A stretch of 64,000 bases of DNA from Nematostella vectensis (Eukaryota > Cnidaria > Anthozoa > Actiniaria > Edwardsiidae): assembly GCF_932526225.1 (NCBI RefSeq), contig NC_064036.1:14625181-14689180 (forward strand). Reading direction: 5' to 3'. Below are positions 24,401-36,634 of the stretch, piece by piece; the stretch's first letter is position 1, and each line of letters begins with the position of its first letter. The notes under the pieces are model-generated. The model was not told the origin of the DNA. It saw only the letters and a list, made by a program, of their open reading frames with translations, and ran no database searches. The position numbers and the translations under genes were made by a program.

Positions 24401-27400
24401 GTCTTTGGAGAAGGTTTAGCCAAACTGACCTCTACTGAGAATGCCAAAGTCTCAACACTGAGACTGTAGTCATCTAGTGGAAGCACAACGAGAGTGATGA
24501 GTGTCTCTGCATCCCACAGACGTATGTGGCTCTACAGTACAAGGATACATGGCATTTAGCTTATCATATCCACCCGACATGTTCAAAATTGAACACCCAC
24601 TGAAACTTTACCTGGGCATTGCTAGGGGTGACCCCTCCCAGTCAGAAAAAAAGCTGTCTTGCTGTTTTTATCAAAGCATCATAATATCTCTTACTTTTTA
24701 CATTATAATATATATGACTTGTACCCCTCCCCCCAGTAAATCCTGGCTATGCCCCTTTTACCTACCATTTCATTCTGGTCTAAAGACAGTCCAGATGCTT
24801 GGCCTGTTGCAATATACCATTGGTTGGGATGAACAGCCATACTAGACAAAAGAATAGTTATAATGAGTTTTTTATACTAACAGGGACAATAATCTATAAA
24901 TGCATTATGACTGGCTCCCCCCCCCCCCCCTCTTTTCACTAAGTTTGCTTATTTCCTTTTCACCCTGGGTGGGGGTAAGATCTACCCCAAAGGTAAAGTT
25001 TGTTTGTTCTAGATTTGGCTGTATGCTTTAGAGAAATATATATGAGCTGAAGTCCATGAATTCACCTTCTGCAATATGTTTTAGCCTTAAACCACATTTG
25101 TGATATTATCCATATCATGTTATTATTAGTTGTACCATTTGATGTCATCAGCATGTCCAGTGTAATGCCGCTGTATATTGCTTTTCTTGTTGTAGATCAC
25201 CACTATTCTTGAAATGAAGTAGAGGATTTCCCCTGACGGCAGCACATGTAGATTGTGCTGTGTTCCCTGGTAGCCATACCTAAAAACACATGTCAAGGAA
25301 CATGCCCAGGCATAGTCCAGTAAATCTGCACAAGAAAGAAATGTGACAAAATTGAAAAAACAGCAACCCAAGCATTTTTTAGTTGTTTTGGAATTGGGAT
25401 AATGTCAGGATAAGTACATATTGTCTGAATATTGCAAAATGTACTTTTGTTGGTAGATTTTGAACACTGTGGCTATAAATTCTTCCAGGGTACCTGGTGG
25501 GTACAGCCTTTTTTTATAAACACAACACATCCACACAATTCTACCTTCTCGAAAAAGGTTTACTGTTGCAACCTTCGCTTGGAACACTAAATAGCTAGAT
25601 GAAGCTTAAACAAGGAGTTTGTCAAGGACCTATAAATGGACCAAACTGGGAGTGATCTTTTAAGAGGATACACCCAATCTAGCTGTGGTTTTGCATCTGG
25701 AGGGGAAAATGCTTCATCATCATCTTCATCTACTGTTAGCCGGTCATTGTTTGTAGGAGAGTAATATGTAAGCTTTTTGCCCTTGACTCTGACAGTAATA
25801 GACTGTTGATTGCCCTGCTGGTCTCTGCGCTGTTTTTTTCTTGATCTCTGAATCTTTCTACTTTGAGATGGTGATAATCCTTCACTACTCTGCAATGACG
25901 GGTTGGACAAGTTCCTTTTGGGGACAGTCTCAGGAGCAACCACAGCAAAATATGTCTGAGGGCCATGAAACAATTCTGACATTCCTCCAACCTGGTGGAA
26001 AAAAATAATGATATCATTTTCCCTCCCTTAGCATGTGAAGGTTTGCATCAACCTACACAACCCTGGTTATTCAAGTGGCAATCGCACCAGTTTTTTTTCT
26101 AGCAGGCTGATGAAAAACTTAATTGACAAAAGGATATTCAAGAATCTGCCCAATTTAACAGGTCATCCACACTTAATCATCAGTCAAATCCTCAAAGAAA
26201 CTTCCAACATTGCTTTTATAATTTTTAAATATTGTTCGCGTTTTCCATAGTCATAGGAAATTGTTACGTTCACGTTTTCCATACAAGTCATAGAAGATCG
26301 TTACGTAATTGACAGGAAATAAACTGATGTGATTGCAGCTTTAAGAACTAATACTACCTCCCCTTTAGACTATTACTTTTTGGTTGGATTACAATTAGCA
26401 AGTCAGCTCTTTTTGATGGGTAGTTGATTTTCCATAGCTTTTAAAAGTTATAGGACATTTACAAAACATAGGAAAAATAAATCCAATTAAATTTGAGAAA
26501 GAAATTCAGAATTTTACAAGCGTATGACAGTGTTCTTCTATCAACAACACATTCTTTACAAAAAATATTGTTGACACTACTTCACAACAGAGTGAGATTC
26601 TGAACTGTAAAACCATCACAGAAAGCAAATATGAAAATATTGTTCTTATCCATAGCATGACTCCAGGTAAAAATGATCACATCTGACCATTGCTTCTTAT
26701 AATGTTACTACGGCAACCAAGAACAACAAAAACGCTACCGTTTTTTTTCATTTCTGTAATTGTTTACCTTTACCCCGATAAAGATAACATAAAAAGATAA
26801 TATTTCATTAGTTTAATCTTAATAATAGACAAGTTGTAGTTGATGAGCAACTATGAAATCAGACCAGATGAGTCATTCTAATTATACTCATTAATTATTA
26901 AAAATATAAAAATTATGCATAGATCCAGTTTCGAAATTGTTATTCATTAATTCCAGTTTTTTAGGGGTTTTTTTTAAAGTGTATTAGGTCTTAATTGCAG
27001 TTTCCTGTTGTAGACGTTTTTTCTTGATATGAAAAAATTAGTTTACTTTGAATATCAATGTGTATACAAACTAAAAATTTAGAATATACAACAATGGCCC
27101 AATCAGACTTGTTTTAATCCCAGATGTGCATAGCATGTTGACACTGTGAAGAAGACTGCCAAAAGGTTCTGTAGAAATGTGTTTCTTTCTGCTTCCATAT
27201 GTCATTGATATTTGCACTGCATAAGATGCTATTAAAACAGCTTTCCAAATAATTACTATGCAACATGATACTACAGCAGTTATAGTTTCTAAATTTAAGC
27301 CAGTCATATATACGTTGTTTAAGTCACCTCTGCAGTATTAATTCTATATGTAAAAAAGGACGACCTTTTTACTTTCTCTAAGAGGACTGTCAAACAACCA

Positions 27401-28628
27401 ACAGCTTCTTCATATCAATCGTCCCAACAAGCTTTAGTCATCAAGGTTGGCCACCTTTTTTAGAGACAACTGATGTGACTGGGATAGACTAGTATTTGAA
27501 AACTAGCCAATCAATATAAAGATAAATATTTTTATGCATTGTTTTTTATTTCATTTAAACTTTTCTGTAATATTTTTATACTATGTATATAACTTTCACA
27601 ATTATTAAGATAAGAATCATATATCTTAGGTAATAATTGCTGATTTTAAAATCATCAAAATTGCGTGCGTAAAATATTAAAAAGGGGATTTTTTTATGGG
27701 CTTATATAATCATTTTTTTTACCTTAGTTCCATCTTTCGTGAATAAATCTTTGATGCGTGTATGGCTCTTCAACTTCATCATTTCTGATATGTCTTTCAG
27801 AATATCTTCATAACTCTTAGTTGTTTTACTGTTTAGTAATATTTTACACTTTGATGTCTTTTCCTTACTATTATAAATGGTAATCACGCGTGGTTTTGTC
27901 GTTTCATTGCTCTTAGACATAGGGCTTTCAGAACTAGATGAGTGATCAGAAGGCATAGTTGGTTTTGTGTCAATAGTTTGCTCTTGTCTTAGTTTCTCTT
28001 CTCCGTAATTTATATTTTGTATCAGTCGATCACCAGACGAACAAACGTACACTCCTCCGTCTTCAAGTTGGTTTATATCGGTAACCAAGTGGCCCTCCAT
28101 GTCAAACACATACCGCACGCCATATGGTAGAGGTATCCTCGCAGACAAATCTTCCTCAAGACTTTCAAATGACCCATACTTCTGTTTAGTGACAATTAAT
28201 GTACTCCCTTTAAAGTGCTTATCTCCATTACGATAAAAAAACACTTTCTTGGAAATATTTCGCGATTTTGCTGCGTTTTTCCGCGGGCTAACTTCATAGC
28301 TATTCTGTTTACGCCCTCCAACCCGATCCCTGACCGGGCTAGTAGATCTTACTTCTTCTTCGTTTTTGGACTCTCTATTTGCATTAGGGATGCGTCTAGG
28401 CCCTACAGGAATCTTGCTTTTATACGGTTCATCAACTCTCCTGTTTTCTATATTTCTTTTGTCGTTTGCCCTGGCTCCATTTATTCGCGGTAGTTCGTCT
28501 TTCGGCATTTCATGCTCAGTGTCGTCAGTGGACGCACCGTTGTAGTTGAAATCCTGAAATGGTTCTTTATTTTGTTTTTGCTTGGGTCCCTGACTTCCCG
28601 CATACCTTTTGCTTCGATATGACATCAT
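18101..28628 (-). CDS. DCX-EMAP: doublecortin and EMAP-like WD40 protein with RG-rich tail
   Basis: Nineteen coding exons join in phase (1341 residues): 28628-27723, 25991-25672, 25279-25136, 24841-24766, 24531-24430, 24175-24077, 23558-23424, 22835-22742, 22623-22583, 22498-22376, 22202-22062, 21932-21801, 21493-21426, 21124-21036, 20971-20874, 20526-20439, 20141-20046, 19720-19587, 19240-18101. Start is ATG-ATG (MMSY). Two doublecortin domains lie at about 127-200 and 246-325, then a basic/acidic linker, the HELP motif (YGYQGTQ, LPSGEILYF) at about 405 and EML-type WD40 propellers to about 1004. The last 337 residues are disordered: acidic/Ser-rich, then Arg-rich, ending in RGRGD-type repeats. 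This matches insect DCX-EMAP and vertebrate EML proteins, which bind microtubules; fly DCX-EMAP works in ciliated mechanosensory neurons. The tail is not typical. A SINE sits in the intron between exons 7 and 8. Confidence 0.9.
19265..19480. repeat. Degenerate minisatellite in the last DCX-EMAP intron
   Basis: About four to five diverged copies of a roughly 50 bp unit built on CCAAGTCAGA, GTTAAACCCGAAG and CAGGTCAAGGTC. No exon is needed here to complete the WD40 domain. Confidence 0.65.
22976..23312 (-). mobile_element. tRNA-derived SINE in a DCX-EMAP intron
   Basis: Read on the minus strand, the 5' end is tRNA-like: a box A form (TGGCCTAGTGTGTTAGCG) and a perfect box B (GGTTCGAATCC). The anticodon stem does not pair properly, so this is not a working tRNA gene. 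A unique body follows, with GGATAAGGACACTAAACC and GGTCCCG, ending near a CAA-rich tail (CAGCAACAACAACCACAAC). This is the layout of a tRNA-head SINE with an internal pol III promoter. Exact 3' end uncertain. Confidence 0.75.
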
Positions 28629-30438
28629 GAGATTATTCCAATAATCTATTTGACCAAATGTGAACAACGCCGAAACGACTTTTTACCAAATGACGATTTG
28701 ATAAAGTTGATAAAGTGCATGTTAAAATCCTTTTCAAGTACCATTTTCACGATGAGTAGCAGCGGCACAAGTAACTTTTATTTGCTGCTCCATTTACATC
28801 AGCATACTGCAACTGGTTAAGTATTTCACGTTGCCCATAGTAAACAAAGAGTTTTCCATGTCATTTGGATCCGTTTCCAACCATGATCTCTCGGCGTTTA
28901 GACTCTTCTCTGCTAACTCATTGTTTTGCTGCTGACAATCGGATGAGATATTTCAGGTATAAGCACGAGACTCATTCAATAGACCGGTCGTTAAGCGTGA
29001 TTGTCGTTAAGCAGGTGATTCACGAGAGAAAATCTAAATTGTAAATTTTGCGCCGAGTCTCTCCGCCATCTTTGTTTTTGAAAAGTAGTTGTCAGACCAC
29101 AGGCTTCCCGTTTCCATTTGGCGGCAGTACGGGCCGAACGATTTTTTACTATCTCTTTGAGCGGACAAATTTTAATTAGTGCAATTTGTAGAATATACCA
29201 TGTGAAAAAGTTATGAAAGCCATCCTGAATCGGTAGCTTTATGTATAATATTTCGATTTCGAAATTCTTAATTTTCGCTGCCATCATGGAAACGAGCCTT
29301 AAAGATAAAAATAAGCATTAAAAACAGGGGCAAATATTTTTTTCTCGAAAAAAACCGTGGATGGTCATAGGAATCTACGGAAGGACACACGTTGTCAGTA
29401 TCTCGCAGTGCATTGTGGGTAATCAAGGTGGCGGTCACCATTCGTTTTTTTTTACGCAATTTACTTGGCGTTTTAACAATAAGACATGTCTAAACGCAAA
29501 AAATTGCGAAATATGTGTTTTAGGTATAATTTATTACAAAATGCTATTCCTGGACTAGTTCTTAGTGAGGTCCGTAAATATTGATAGTCTTTCTAGATAT
29601 CTTTTACCTTTCTTTCTTTGAAATGTAGTCTCGTTAACTTGGAAACCGAATTCAAGTAAACGGTTAAACAGCATAGACATAAAAACAATAGGTTGCAAGA
29701 TAGATAACGACTAGCAAACATCCGCAAACATTATGAAATTTGAGCCAAGAATGAAACGCTCTGTCTGAGTGACGTCATTTGATCATGGATTGCTACATGA
29801 CTACTTATCTTTATTTTGAGAAGTATAACACGTATCATGATCCATTTTTCGGTTAGAATTGTTTTTAAAGAGAAAAAAAAATATAAATTATAAAAAATCC
29901 AAGATGGCGGATCCAGAGATGGCGGAAATTCTTACAAAATAAAGAGATATAAAAATGTTTATATAGCCTTTTTGCTTTGAAGAGTCTTCAGAGTGTTGAT
30001 TCTGATGTATTAGAGTGGTACAAGATGTGATTTCAACCTGATATCAGATATTTTAAGCAAAATTTGATGTCCTTGTGACGTCAATAAATCATTCCATCAC
30101 ACTTTAAATGGGGTGTGACGATTGTTTGCAAGCTGGTGATCATTGCCTGTAAGTCTCCCCCTACACATTAGAAACACCGACTGTCTCAGCAAATTTAAAT
30201 CGTCTTTAAAGACGTACTTATTTTGTAAGCACTACAACAATTGATTAGTTTTTAACCATTAGAAATATAAGTAGAATAGAGTAGGATGTTTGTAAAGCAT
30301 TGAGATTTTTATAATGCTATATTAAATTATTATTATTATTATTATAGTCCAAGCTATTGAAGATATAAGGAGGGGGGACTGTGACGTTAATTGTAATACT
30401 ACTCCCATTGATTGCGTTTTAAGTTGTGTGATTAAGCT

Positions 30439-30616
30439 GGCGTTTGTTGGTGTTTCCGCGACTAAATCCCCACTTGGGGGGAAAGGGGGGGGGAGGCTTA
30501 TCACCCAGCTTGTGTCTTTTGCTCTCGCATCCAGCTCGCGCGCAGTCAAAAATCCAAGATGGCGCCCAAAACACGGGAAAGCGGGGTTTTCGTCGCGGAA
30601 ACACCAAGAAACGCCT
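30439..30616. mobile_element. Inverted-repeat MITE-like element
   Basis: Terminal arms of about 33 bp: the left begins GGCGTTTGTTGGTGTTTCCG and the right is its inverse with few mismatches, beginning GGCGTTTCTTGGTGTTTCCG on the minus strand. The interior is GC-rich and non-coding. Confidence 0.7.
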
Positions 30617-30776
30617 ATTAGTAGGCTAGGGGTGACCCAAATGAGACTCAACTTCCAATTGGGCCACAAATTAAAATACCGCGCTCGGAGCTGCATTACA
30701 ATTTGATTATTGTATAAGTCATTTTTCCCACGCGCGAATAAAATATTAATACACGCATTCCATTCACGCATTCCAG

Positions 30777-30930
30777 GCGCGTAGGATTGGCCGAGGGGGG
30801 GGGGGGGGGGGGGGGGGGATGTGGCGCAGTCATAGGTATCATATTAAAAAATAATAGTATTCGAAGATTCCTTAATAACAAACTTTTTGACAGCCAAGGG
30901 GGGATGCGCGCGTACCCCCCCCCCCCCCTC
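30777..30930. repeat. Interspersed repeat family R1 with poly-G and poly-C
   Basis: Shares GGCGCGTA, ATTGGC, the ATTCCTTAATAA core and a GACAGCCAAGGGGGGATGCG end with the copy at 45688-45835. It includes a G run of over 20 bases (about 30797-30818) and a C-rich tract near 30917. Confidence 0.65.
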
Positions 30931-31035
30931 CCCCCTCCGTATACGCGCCAGCGTTCTCTAACTGGCCAAAGACCGCTGGCACACATATTCACGTCGTTCT
31001 CTTAGAGAGTATACGTCTTTCAAAACACTGTACTA

Positions 31036-31181
31036 TAGCCTGCGTAGCAGCGCTAAGTGCGAGAAGAAAATCGGAGCGAGCGGCCAGGGAAGACTGGCAC
31101 CTCGAAACTGGGGGAGGGGGGCGGAAGGAAGCTCGTCCACGGACCCCTTACCCCTCCCTTTTAGCGCCGCTACGCAGGCTA
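31036..31181. mobile_element. MITE, 146 bp
   Basis: Ends are TAGCCTGCGTAGCAGCGCTA and its inverse. Flanks CTGTACTA (31028-31035) and CTGTAGTA (31182-31189) form an 8 bp target duplication with one mismatch. The termini resemble those of the 34781 element. Confidence 0.75.
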
Positions 31182-32441
31182 CTGTAGTATAGCTTCAAAT
31201 TTTGTAAAGAATGGATAAAAAATAATAATAAAACTAGAAGTTTCTAACAGAAAGTGAAGTGCTCGCTGGAAAAGACTATGGAGGAGTCAGAACAAAGGCA
31301 CTTGTTGTTTATGTCAAGGGGTGGAGATGATATGTATTTAACACAAGGAATTATTTCAAACTCAACCTTTAATAAACTTCTACATAAACTGTTAACTTTT
31401 ACAAGTACGAGGTAATTGTTATAATACTATAACACTGAAACAATAGTTTAAACAATGTAAACAATAATTGAATATATGCATCATCTATTTTGTTAATGAA
31501 TAACAGTATTACTAATGACGTTTCCTTGATTACAGAGGTTTCGTTCTTATATAAAAAAAAATATAATAACAATAGAACTCTTGATATTTTGTCACTTAAA
31601 ACTGTCCGCTTTGGGACTTCATTGACACTTTGTTCTTCGAAAAGAACTTTCGAATAGATCGGGCTATCACAGTAGAAATTCTTTCATTTATCCACGAAAT
31701 TTGCTGGGCAAACTTTCTTGCACCAGTAGACAAAAGGAATAAAATCAAATAGAATCATTGCTCTACTTACTGAAAAAAATCGCAGTTCCACTCATATTCT
31801 GGGAACAGCGACATATCCCAAGGAGCGATTATTATTTGGCTTGTCCGAGATGGGCTTGGGAACTAATCATCGACAGCGACATACCCCAAATCGTGATTAG
31901 GTATGTTCGCTACGCTCGCAATAAAAATATAAACTGCCCACCCGCATACTCTAGAGAAATCGCGAGCAGGAACGAAATATTTTACGAGAAACGGAAAGGA
32001 AGACTGCGATGCTTATCGCGCAGGTGGCGTGCAAATAGCGGTCTTTTCTAATCAAAATATTGCAATGCTTTGTATTGTTTTAAATGTCATACTCCCTTTT
32101 GGAGGTCCTGAGGGGGACGCTAGATATGATATATATTATCACCACCTTCAGAAAATTATCCTGGCTACACGCCTAGTTACAAAATAAAGTACATCACATG
32201 TATAGCAATAACTTCATTGATATTTTTAACCCCTTTTTTGTCTGAGTGAATTAGATGGGTTGCAGCTTAAAGATAAAACCATTGTTACTGTACCTACTAT
32301 TTCAGACAATGGCAGGTTCTCTACTCCTATTATTGTCCACTTTTCCTGATAAATAAGCAAATAACAGGACGTTTTATTGATTATCCTATATGCACCAACA
32401 CATGACCCTAGCCATTTAATGATTTTCTGAGAACAGCCTCA

Positions 32442-35414
32442 TCATCTGGACAGCTTATACTTAAGCATGTGGTTTGTTATGCTAGCGGCTATCTCCTCAG
32501 CATTCTTGTTCTGCCCGAAGTACTCCATGAACTCCCCATCAGGACTGACTAAATACTGGATAATAGTATGGTCCACCTGATGAAAGGGGAAACACGATCA
32601 TTGAAGATTGCACAAGAAGAATCACAAAATGCTTATGTAACAAGGTAGGTTATTCTATTTTATCTCATTGTTTGTTACAACGAAAGCCTCTAAGGAAACA
32701 GGTAAGATAACAAATAAATAGTTGATGAGAAAAATTGCATAACTCCTTATAAGACGCTGACAATTTAAATGATATACTATTTGTAGATAGGAACCCACAA
32801 ATTCCTTCTATTGCATATCAGCTAAAAGTATTCCATTAACACCTTGCACAGGCAGTTGTTTTGGTTTCTCTTGCTTGAGAAACCACAAGAAATAAGTGGT
32901 GTTGGGAAGTATGTTACTAATCTTGAAAGTTTTGAGGTTAAAACATAAATGGTATTCTCACATCTGAGATGGAGTGATTTTCAAAAACCAGTGACTGTCT
33001 TAACTATCACACTTTGTAACAATTACATTCTGTTAAATGGGATTTTGAAATGCACTCTACCAGTGTTTCATTACATGGTACAATATAACTACAGTACTTA
33101 CTATATAGTCATTATCCTCATCTGCTGGCCCAGCACTGAAGTAAACCCTGTAGGCCTTGCATACTTCCTGTACCTTCTCAACTGGTCCGGTCAAGCCTAG
33201 CAGTTTTGGATGGAACTCTATTGATAGATAGGAAAAAAAAGTTTTCATTATTATTGAGTTGCTTTCAAACTTTTTTCAATACATTAAATAAAAAAGTGGT
33301 TTCCCAAGTTCTGTAGTAGAAGATAAAGTATACACATTCAGGTCAGTTATCAAGGTGACGAGAAAACAAGTTTGTACTTTAAAGTGGATCCTGAGACCTA
33401 AGACATGTAGCATCTTAGGTAGAGCTAGCACTTAATTCTTTGTTATCATGTTTGTCAAGGCTTAAATGCTCACCAACCTTAGTAAATGCTCACAGACTTT
33501 TATCACAGAAAAATAGATAAAGAATGATACACCTGATATGCTGCTCTTTCATTGAAATTACCTTTTACATACTCAGCAACAGCCTCCACTGTATCTCTCT
33601 TAGGATCAACAGAAATAAAGAGTGGCTGAAGTTCCTCAGATACTTTGCCTTTTGTTGTCTTGTCTGTAAGAAACACAGTATAGGAGCCGGCTAAGTTAGA
33701 CAATGAAAGTCACTAATCTTTAGATGTACAAAATGCACCAAAGGTGTTTGTTTATAGCCAGTAAAAGCACAAGCAAGATGAAGAGCACAAGCTACAAGCC
33801 TCTGGAATCACTGAATCTGTGGTACATAGTTCTGTATATCTTTGCAGTTTAAGAAAAAAAGTTATTCTTTTCTTATATGAGTTCAGGGTATAGACTTTCA
33901 CTTTGCAGTCTTGCATCTAATAAAATAATGATAAGTATTGGTCAGAGCTCAAACTTACCAACCAAGTCGATAGCCTCTGCCATCTTCTCCAATTCATCAG
34001 GGCAAATATCAGGGCAGTGGGTGAACCCAAAGTACAGTAGTAGCCATTTTCCTTGGAAATCTTTATCAGTTTTTGGTTTCCCATGGTGATCAATCAAGTC
34101 AAATGGTCCTCCAAGGGCTACTTTTCCTATTGACCTCTTTTTCTCTTTTTCTTTTTCTATTTAGCAAAAGAAACAAACATTACAAATTATTTTTGGCCTT
34201 TTCCTTCATATTCTACACTCTAAACTAAGAGTTTTTGAAGATCCTGAAGATCCTGAGACTTTCACCACACTTTACATAGAAAAACTGAATGTAAATGAAG
34301 ACAACTATATCACGTGATGAGGGGTTGCTTATTGGTTAGAGGTATCAGATAACACCCTGTCAGGGAAGCAAGCTTAGTCATTTCTTTAAAAATTTTGGCT
34401 ATACTTGGACACGACTACCCTTTCTCCCTGTTAGCCTGTTGAGGGAGCATGAACTTCTATTGTGCCTTCAATTATTAAATGCAAAACTAGAAACTAATGC
34501 ACCAAGGATATTATTTTTATCTTCAATCAAAACAAATCTGTGTTCATGTGTCTTAACTAGTGGTTCAGTAATTTGTGTCTTTTTGGTGAGAAAATTTAGC
34601 ATTTGTTTACAATTGGTAAGAAATCAAGGTTGATATTTTGACAAGAGATTCAATTTCTATTCATTGTTTGGATGTGCTTTTTAAGATCATTTATCTCTTA
34701 AGATCAAGCAGATCTTGTAATGTATAGTTTGATGTTTGTGCCTATATTTTAGGGGTAATGAATGTAATGAAGGTATTTGGTAGTCTCCTTCGCAGCCCCC
34801 AGCGATCGGAGTCACAAAGCGCTCCCCGCCCATAGGGGTTCGAATCTGAGCAGTCCCTATGGGCGGGGAGCGCTTTGTGACTCCGGCCGCTTAGGGCTGC
34901 GAAGGAGACTAGGTGTTTGGGTAGTAATAAATGTGTTACAGTAAATATCACATTGCAAGAAGGATTTGTAAAAATTCTGAGATGGCTATCTAATATACTA
35001 ACTTTTTTCTTTCTCCTCCTTCAAAGTTCTGACATAGTACACAATAGCTCCTCCAGCAAGTAGAAAAACTGCAAACGAGGTCCATGTGATAGGCCCAACT
35101 TTTGATGTATCAGCATAAACTTTTCTAGAACCTGGTTCATTCTCACTGCGCAAGGCAGACTGACATTTCCTTGAAGTGTGTCTTGGGAATAATAATGCAC
35201 CTCTTCTTTGACACAAGCTCTGCAGATTGTAAACTGCAGACTTAATAAAACAAAATTTAGAGTTTCAAAGCTTTTTTTCACTGTTCTCTAGGCAATTCTA
35301 ACTTTTAAAACCACCTTTCTCATATTAGAATCTCTGTAGGCTTTGTTTTTTTCCGGCAAGATATCCCCCAAAACTTGCTAAAAATTTCTTATCAAACAGG
35401 AAATCCCTCCCCCA

Positions 35415-35452
<38 letters not shown>

Positions 35453-35833
35453 ATCTTCCTCAACAATAACCATCCCCGGTTATACAATTTTGGTGCAAAA
35501 TTAAGCTCGTTGCACTAATATTAATTTCATAGGCCCGAATATCACTAAAACAATTTTACAGAATTCTGATCACTTTTCTTAGCATTGTTTGCTCCCACCT
35601 AAAAAATAATGCGATAGGCTTGCATGACTCAGCACCCTGGGATGTTAATTTCATGTTGAAGCGCACGAACTTTTCTTGCCATTAGTTACATTTAGCTATA
35701 TATTACGCTAAAACTCAGCGATTTACAAAATACCTACCTTAGGACGAGCTGCAAATAAATACAGCTGATTTGGCTTTTGGAATAGACGCAAGACGGCTTG
35801 AAAAGTCCGGGGAACAAGTGTTATTCTCTTCAT
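32442..35833 (-). CDS. SCO1: SCO1-type mitochondrial copper chaperone
   Basis: Six exons join in phase (294 residues): 35833-35738, 35240-35003, 34156-33959, 33663-33562, 33217-33102, 32576-32442. The N-terminus is Arg-rich and hydrophobic without acidic residues, as for a mitochondrial presequence. One membrane helix lies near 83-102. The thioredoxin-like domain opens with the family GGPF motif. Copper ligands are present: the CPDIC pair (Cys159, Cys163) and the later His253 in [31 protein letters not shown] and DYFGQNK-like FGQNK are SCO hallmarks. SCO1 sits in the inner membrane and delivers copper to the CuA site of cytochrome c oxidase subunit II. Metazoan SCO1 and SCO2 cannot be told apart with certainty here. 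The acceptor of exon 2 could also be 35219. The gene is divergent to CFAP74. Confidence 0.92.
34781..34911. mobile_element. Palindromic MITE in SCO1 intron 2, 131 bp
   Basis: TAGTCTCCTTCGCAGCCC at the left is mirrored at the right, and most of the element pairs (CGGAGTCACAAAGCGCTCCC with its inverse). Flanks GGTATTTGG (34772-34780) and GGTGTTTGG (34912-34920) give a 9 bp target duplication with one mismatch, as for Mutator-like elements. Confidence 0.8.
35417..35450. repeat. Poly-C tract, over 30 bases
   Basis: The longest uninterrupted homopolymer in the window, in SCO1 intron 1. Confidence 0.9.
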
Positions 35834-36634
35834 TTTGATGTGTGTTACATCACTTTTGAATCTGTTCTGAAATGTGCGAGGCTACAAAGCATAAGAAACC
35901 CACAGGAAACCCAAAGACATAAGATCAAATGCAAAAAAAAGCAGCTCACTCTAGCCTACTATGCAGCAAGTGGTGCTCACTTGTTCACAGACATAGACAA
36001 ACTGTATTCCTAATGATGCTGCATTTTTATCATTAGAGATGGCTTCAAAATGACCAATATCATGAATATCATTGTGTGGATACCTGTGGTGGTCAAGGTT
36101 GGGCGGTCGCTTAGCGCTGTCATGGCCGCACTAGTTTGTTTTGAAGAGAGTCAAGAAAGTTCCCTCTTGAACATTTAGCTCCTGCATAGACGACGTTTTC
36201 CAACGCATATAGCGACTATTCTTCATAACCAAGGATTAAGGAATCATAGACGCATCTTTGTCAAAACTGGAAGCCTGATTGCGTATTGTAAAAGCGAAGA
36301 GAACCGTTTTGATCAAAAACCACAGCTGACTCGAAGAGGCTGACAACGTAATATTTTCGCTAATTTTTCTTGATTGAAACATACCCTTCTATAGGGGAAG
36401 ATACTGGGAAATGTGATGAGATGGGTCGTAGAATACTCGATACAATGTGGATTGGAGGGACATTATGGTTCTGTTTGTCCATATAGAACCACGTAAATAT
36501 TTGATAAGTAAATTGCCTCTGTCAAACAGTTGTGGAGTATCGACCAGCGACCTTTAGGAATTGAGCTTTGTTTTGGCCCTTGGATCGTTCCTCGTGCTTT
36601 AAACAACCAAGAACCTTCTAGATTGGTTTTCACT
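35834..36634. promoter_or_regulatory. Shared upstream region of SCO1 (-) and CFAP74 (+)
   Basis: The two start codons face away from each other across about 800 bases with no other gene, so both 5' UTRs and probably both promoters lie here. No core element was identified with confidence. Confidence 0.4.

Larger units (their letters stand above)
28629..32441. other. Non-coding interval upstream of DCX-EMAP
   Basis: The first several hundred bases should hold the DCX-EMAP promoter and 5' UTR. The rest carries inverted-repeat elements (30439-30616, 31036-31181), an R1 repeat with poly-G and poly-C tracts, and (ATT)n near 30328. AAGATGGCG motifs, resembling YY1 sites, occur near 29903 and 30556. 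No gene recognised. Confidence 0.5.

Noticed and set aside
31758..32051. A 97-codon open frame
   Set aside because: No domain, no clear splice signals or neighbours in frame, and it lies in a repeat-rich non-coding interval.
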